Source: Roseomonas sp. OT10 (GTDB lineage: Bacteria; Pseudomonadota; Alphaproteobacteria; Acetobacterales; Acetobacteraceae). Taken from it: a stretch of 64,000 nt of DNA. Where the stretch lies: the NCBI RefSeq assembly GCF_020991085.1, contig NZ_CP087719.1, positions 3,802,001 to 3,866,000 on the forward strand, read 5' to 3'. The position numbers and the translations under genes were made by a program. Below are positions 61,310 to 64,000 of the stretch, one piece after another; position 1 is the first letter of the stretch; the number at the start of each line of letters is the position of its first letter. Below the pieces are notes generated by a model. It did no database searches and was not told the origin of the DNA. It saw nothing but the letters and a program-made list of their open reading frames with translations.

Positions 61310-62815
61310 ATGCGTTTGAGCCACACGAGCACCGCTGCCCGTCCCGCCCCCGCCACGGCGCCCGCGCCCGCTCCCAAAGGGACGATGGACGCCGCGGCCC
61401 TCGTCGCGGCCCTGGCCGCGATCTGCGGCCGCCGGCACGTGCTCGCCGAGGGCGAGGACCAGCAGCCCTACCTGACCGACTGGCGCGACCGCTACCACGG
61501 CCGCGCCGCCGCCGTGGTGAAGCCCGCCGACACGGCCGAGGTCGCCGCGGTGGTACGGCTCTGCGCGGAACGGGGCGTCGCCGTGGTGCCGCAGGGCGGC
61601 AACACCGGCATGTGCGGCGCCGCCACCCCCGACGGTACGGGCCATTCGGTGGTGGTGCGGCTGGACCGGCTGAACCGCGTCCGCGCCGTCAGCCCGCTCG
61701 CCAACTCCATCACCGTCGAGGCCGGCTGCATCCTGCAGACCGTGCAGGCGGCGGCGGAGGCGGTGGACCGCCTCTTCCCCCTCAGCCTGGGCGCGGAGGG
61801 GAGCTGCCAGATCGGCGGCAACATCGCCACCAATGCCGGCGGCACCGCCGTGCTGCGCTACGGCAACACGCGCGAGCTGGTGCTGGGGCTGGAGGTGGTG
61901 CTGCCGGACGGCACCGTGCTCGACCGGCTGCACAGACTGCGCAAGAATTCCACCGGCTACGACCTCAAGCAGCTCTTCATCGGCGCCGAGGGCACGCTGG
62001 GGATCGTCACCGCCGCCTCGCTGAAGCTCTTCCCCTGGCCGCGCGCCTCCGCCCTCGCCATGGTGGCGCTGCCGGAGATCGAGGCGGCGCTGACCCTGCT
62101 GGAGCGGCTGCGCGGCGCGGTGGGCGACCGGCTGGCCAGCCTGGAGGCGATGTCGCGCGGCCAGATCGCGGTGATCGCCGAGCACGTCCCCGACGTCGCC
62201 ATCCCCTTCGCGCTCGAAGCCCCCTGGTACCTGCTGATCGAGCTGACGGACACGCTGGCCGGCGCCGACCTGCGCGCGCCGCTGGAGGAGGTGCTCGGCG
62301 CTGCCTTCGAGGAGGGGCTGGTGGTGGACGCGGTGATCGCGGAGAGCCAGGCGCAGGCCCATGCGCTGTGGCAGATCCGGCACTCTGTCTCCGAGGGCAG
62401 CAAGCGCGCGGGCTACGTCGTCTCCCACGACAGCGCCGTGCCGCTGGAGAACCAGGCGCTCTTCGCCCGCGAGGCGGAGCGGCGCATCCTGGAGGCGGTG
62501 CCCGAGGCCCGCGTGGTGATGCACGGCCATCTGGGCGACGGCAACATCCACGTCCTCGCCCTCCTCGACCGCGCCCGCTTCCCCGACGCCGCCACCGCCG
62601 CCCCCGTGGTCGCGCGGATCAACGCCGTGGTGGACGCGGTGACGACGGAGCTGGGCGGCGTCATCAGCGCCGAGCACGGCATCGGCATCAGCAACCGCGC
62701 CCGGCTGGGCCGGGTGGCCGATCCCGCGGACCTCGCCCTGATGCGGCGCGTGAAGACGCTGCTCGACCCGGCCGGGCTGATGAACCCCGGCAAGGTCCTG
62801 CCGCCCGAAGCCTGA
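61310..62815 (+). CDS. FAD-linked oxidase / D-2-hydroxyacid dehydrogenase
   Basis: The enzyme resembles D-2-hydroxyglutarate or D-lactate dehydrogenases of the GlcD/FAD_binding_4 family. FAD motifs are PQGGNTGMCGAATPDG and IGGNIATNAGGTAVLRYGN; the C-terminal domain has VMHGHLGDGNIHVLAL and GGVISAEHGIGISNRARLG, with metal-binding His residues. Start is uncertain: ATG at 61310 abuts AGGAGG too closely, TTG at 61316 has better spacing, and ATG at 61385 begins the conserved region. The product has about 475-501 residues. It likely oxidises the hydroxy acid imported by the locus. Confidence 0.88.
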   Translation: MRLSHTSTAARPAPATAPAPAPKGTMDAAALVAALAAICGRRHVLAEGEDQQPYLTDWRDRYHGRAAAVVKPADTAEVAAVVRLCAERGVAVVPQGGNTGMCGAATPDGTGHSVVVRLDRLNRVRAVSPLANSITVEAGCILQTVQAAAEAVDRLFPLSLGAEGSCQIGGNIATNAGGTAVLRYGNTRELVLGLEVVLPDGTVLDRLHRLRKNSTGYDLKQLFIGAEGTLGIVTAASLKLFPWPRASALAMVALPEIEAALTLLERLRGAVGDRLASLEAMSRGQIAVIAEHVPDVAIPFALEAPWYLLIELTDTLAGADLRAPLEEVLGAAFEEGLVVDAVIAESQAQAHALWQIRHSVSEGSKRAGYVVSHDSAVPLENQALFAREAERRILEAVPEARVVMHGHLGDGNIHVLALLDRARFPDAATAAPVVARINAVVDAVTTELGGVISAEHGIGISNRARLGRVADPADLALMRRVKTLLDPAGLMNPGKVLPPEA

Positions 62816-62842
62816 CACGACGACACCCGGAGGAACCCCCGC

Positions 62843-63829
62843 ATGCACCGCCGCACCCTGCTGGGCGCCGCCCTCGGCTCGCCGCTGCTCGCCGCCCCCG
62901 CCATCGCGCCCGCCCTGGCCCAGAAGCCCTGGCCCGACCGGCCGGTGCGCCTCGTCGTCCCCTACCCGCCGGGCGGGGCCACCGACGTGCTGGCGCGCCT
63001 CTATGCGGAGCAGGCGAGCAGGACGCTGGGCCAGCCGGTGGTGATCGACAACCGCGCCGGCGCCAGCGGCAACATCGGCATCGACGCGGTGGCGAAGTCG
63101 CCGGCCGACGGCACCACCTTCGGCGCCGCGACGGTCAGCAACTTCTCGATCAACCAGTTCCTGTACCGCAGCGTCCCCTACGACATCGAGAAGGACCTGC
63201 GCCCCGTCGCGCTGGGCTGGGAATTCCCCAACATCGCCGTGGTGGCGCCGAACAAGGTGCCGGCGAGGACGCTGGCCGAGTTCATCGCCTGGGCCAAGGC
63301 GAAGCCCGGCGGCATCACCTACGGCTCGACCGGGGTCGGCACGACGACGCACCTCTCCTCGGCCATGCTGTTCAGCCGCATCGGGGTGGAGGCGGTCCAC
63401 GTCCCCTTCCGCGGCGCGGCGCAGACCATCCCGGCGCTGCTGAACGGCGACGTGGACTTCGCGCTCGACGGCGTCGCCTCCTACCTCGCCCTGGTGCAGG
63501 GCGGGCAGATGCGGGCGCTGGCGGTGACCTCGGCCGAGCGCTGGCCCGCCCTGCCGGAGGTGCCGACTATGGGTGAGGCGGGGATGGACGATTTCGTCGT
63601 CACCGTCTGGGGCGGCTTCGTCGCCCCCGCCGCGACGCCGGACGCCATCGTGGAGAGGTTCGGCCTCGCCCTGAAGCAGGTGGTCGAGGACCCGGCCCAG
63701 GCGGAGCGCTTCCTGAAGGTCGGCGCCAAGCCGATCTGGAGCACCCCCGCCGAGGCCGCCGCCCGCGCCGCGCGGGAGCGTCCGATGTGGCGCCAGCTCA
63801 TCCAGGCCTCCGGCGCCCAGGCCGACTGA
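62843..63829 (+). CDS. Bug-type (TctC) tripartite tricarboxylate transporter solute-binding protein
   Basis: The 328-residue protein has a signal peptide with an RR-containing start (MHRRTLLGAALGSPLLAAPA, cleavage near ALAQ). The mature part has the Bug pattern: PDRPVRLVVPYPPGGATDVL, VIDNRAGASGNIG, and ITYGSTGVGTTTHLSS. The typical FALDGVASYLALVQGGQMRA follows. It would bind a carboxylate in the periplasm. No TctA/TctB membrane subunits are visible nearby, so it may serve an unlinked transporter or have another sensing role. Confidence 0.93.
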   Translation: MHRRTLLGAALGSPLLAAPAIAPALAQKPWPDRPVRLVVPYPPGGATDVLARLYAEQASRTLGQPVVIDNRAGASGNIGIDAVAKSPADGTTFGAATVSNFSINQFLYRSVPYDIEKDLRPVALGWEFPNIAVVAPNKVPARTLAEFIAWAKAKPGGITYGSTGVGTTTHLSSAMLFSRIGVEAVHVPFRGAAQTIPALLNGDVDFALDGVASYLALVQGGQMRALAVTSAERWPALPEVPTMGEAGMDDFVVTVWGGFVAPAATPDAIVERFGLALKQVVEDPAQAERFLKVGAKPIWSTPAEAAARAARERPMWRQLIQASGAQAD

Positions 63830-63854
63830 ACAGACGGGAACGCAGGACAACGCC

Positions 63855-64000
63855 ATGACCAGCCTCACCGCCCCGATCGGGCTGATCCGCCCCGAGCTGA
63901 TCGAGTTCGGCTCCGGCACCGTCGCCGCCGCCGGCCGCTGGGCCGGGGCGCGCGGCCTCTCCCGCGCCCTGGTGGTCTCGGACACCTTCAACGCCGGCCG
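63855..64000 (+). CDS. Iron-containing alcohol dehydrogenase, N-terminal part
   Basis: Only the first 48 codons are in the window. The start MTSLTAPIGLIRPELIEFGS and WAGARGLSRALVVSDTF match Fe-dependent alcohol dehydrogenases or maleylacetate reductases, where the N-terminal Rossmann-like domain binds NAD(P). It follows the Bug gene after 25 bases and belongs to the same operon. The metal site lies beyond the edge. Confidence 0.75.
   Translation, partial: MTSLTAPIGLIRPELIEFGSGTVAAAGRWAGARGLSRALVVSDTFNAG

Overview
The window looks like chromosomal DNA of a very GC-rich alphaproteobacterium, most likely Acetobacteraceae of the Roseomonas type. The evidence is the roughly 70% GC composition, a MucR/Ros regulator, an ornithine-lipid acyltransferase overlapping a Fur gene, an aerobic (cob-type) cobalamin cluster with CobN and CobG, and an EtfBA/3-hydroxybutyryl-CoA dehydrogenase operon. 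murA, dcd, mutL and pgi argue for a chromosome. The assignment is inferred from gene content, since no rRNA is present.

Layout. (1) 1-8,597, minus strand: a type VI secretion operon transcribed vgrG, DUF6931-like gene, PAAR, FHA/tagH, tssK, tssL (DotU-OmpA), tssM; tssM runs off the left edge. (2) 8,995-13,310, plus: a divergent two-gene unit with a glycine-zipper/SH3 lipoprotein and a secreted WD40-caspase protein. (3) 13,344-24,082: a small membrane protein, tRNA-Thr(GGU), dcd, murA, a divergent NRAMP transporter, mutL, a metallohydrolase, a GNAT remnant, a secreted TPR-like protein and a Gfo/Idh/MocA oxidoreductase. (4) 24,306-32,952: an orphan protein, pgi, hbd-etfA-etfB, a twin-TM protein, a MscS channel and an ACT-like protein. 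(5) 33,364-36,279: fur-olsB and a TolA-like protein, mucR, and a TusA-like protein. (6) 36,310-49,826: a cobalamin riboswitch, a DUF1636 protein, cobW, cobN, cobG, cobH, cobI, an unrelated ORF, cobJ, cobK (opposite strand), cobL, cobE and cobM. (7) 49,930-55,220: a TIGR02594-type cysteine hydrolase, a YjbH-like outer-membrane protein, a DUF1028 protein and a RepA-like replication initiator. (8) 55,255-64,000: a four-carbon sugar-acid type locus with dtnK-like kinase, pdxA2-like dehydrogenase, Na+/solute symporter, DeoR regulator and ROK kinase on one strand, and FAD oxidase, Bug-type binding protein and Fe-dependent alcohol dehydrogenase on the other.

How the genes work together. The T6SS genes supply the baseplate (TssK), membrane complex (TssL/M), spike (VgrG/PAAR) and post-translational control (FHA) parts; the sheath, tube and ClpV genes must lie left of the window. 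The cob cluster supplies precorrin methylations, ring contraction and cobalt insertion under B12 riboswitch control. The last locus probably imports and degrades a C4 sugar acid, controlled by a perfect palindrome between its divergent promoters.

The least expected items are: a ~161-bp palindromic element inserted in frame inside cobN; a dispersed intergenic repeat whose hairpin arms covary across seven copies and which forms the leaders of cobI and cobM; the secreted WD40-caspase beside the T6SS; and an orphan RepA-like protein among chromosomal genes.
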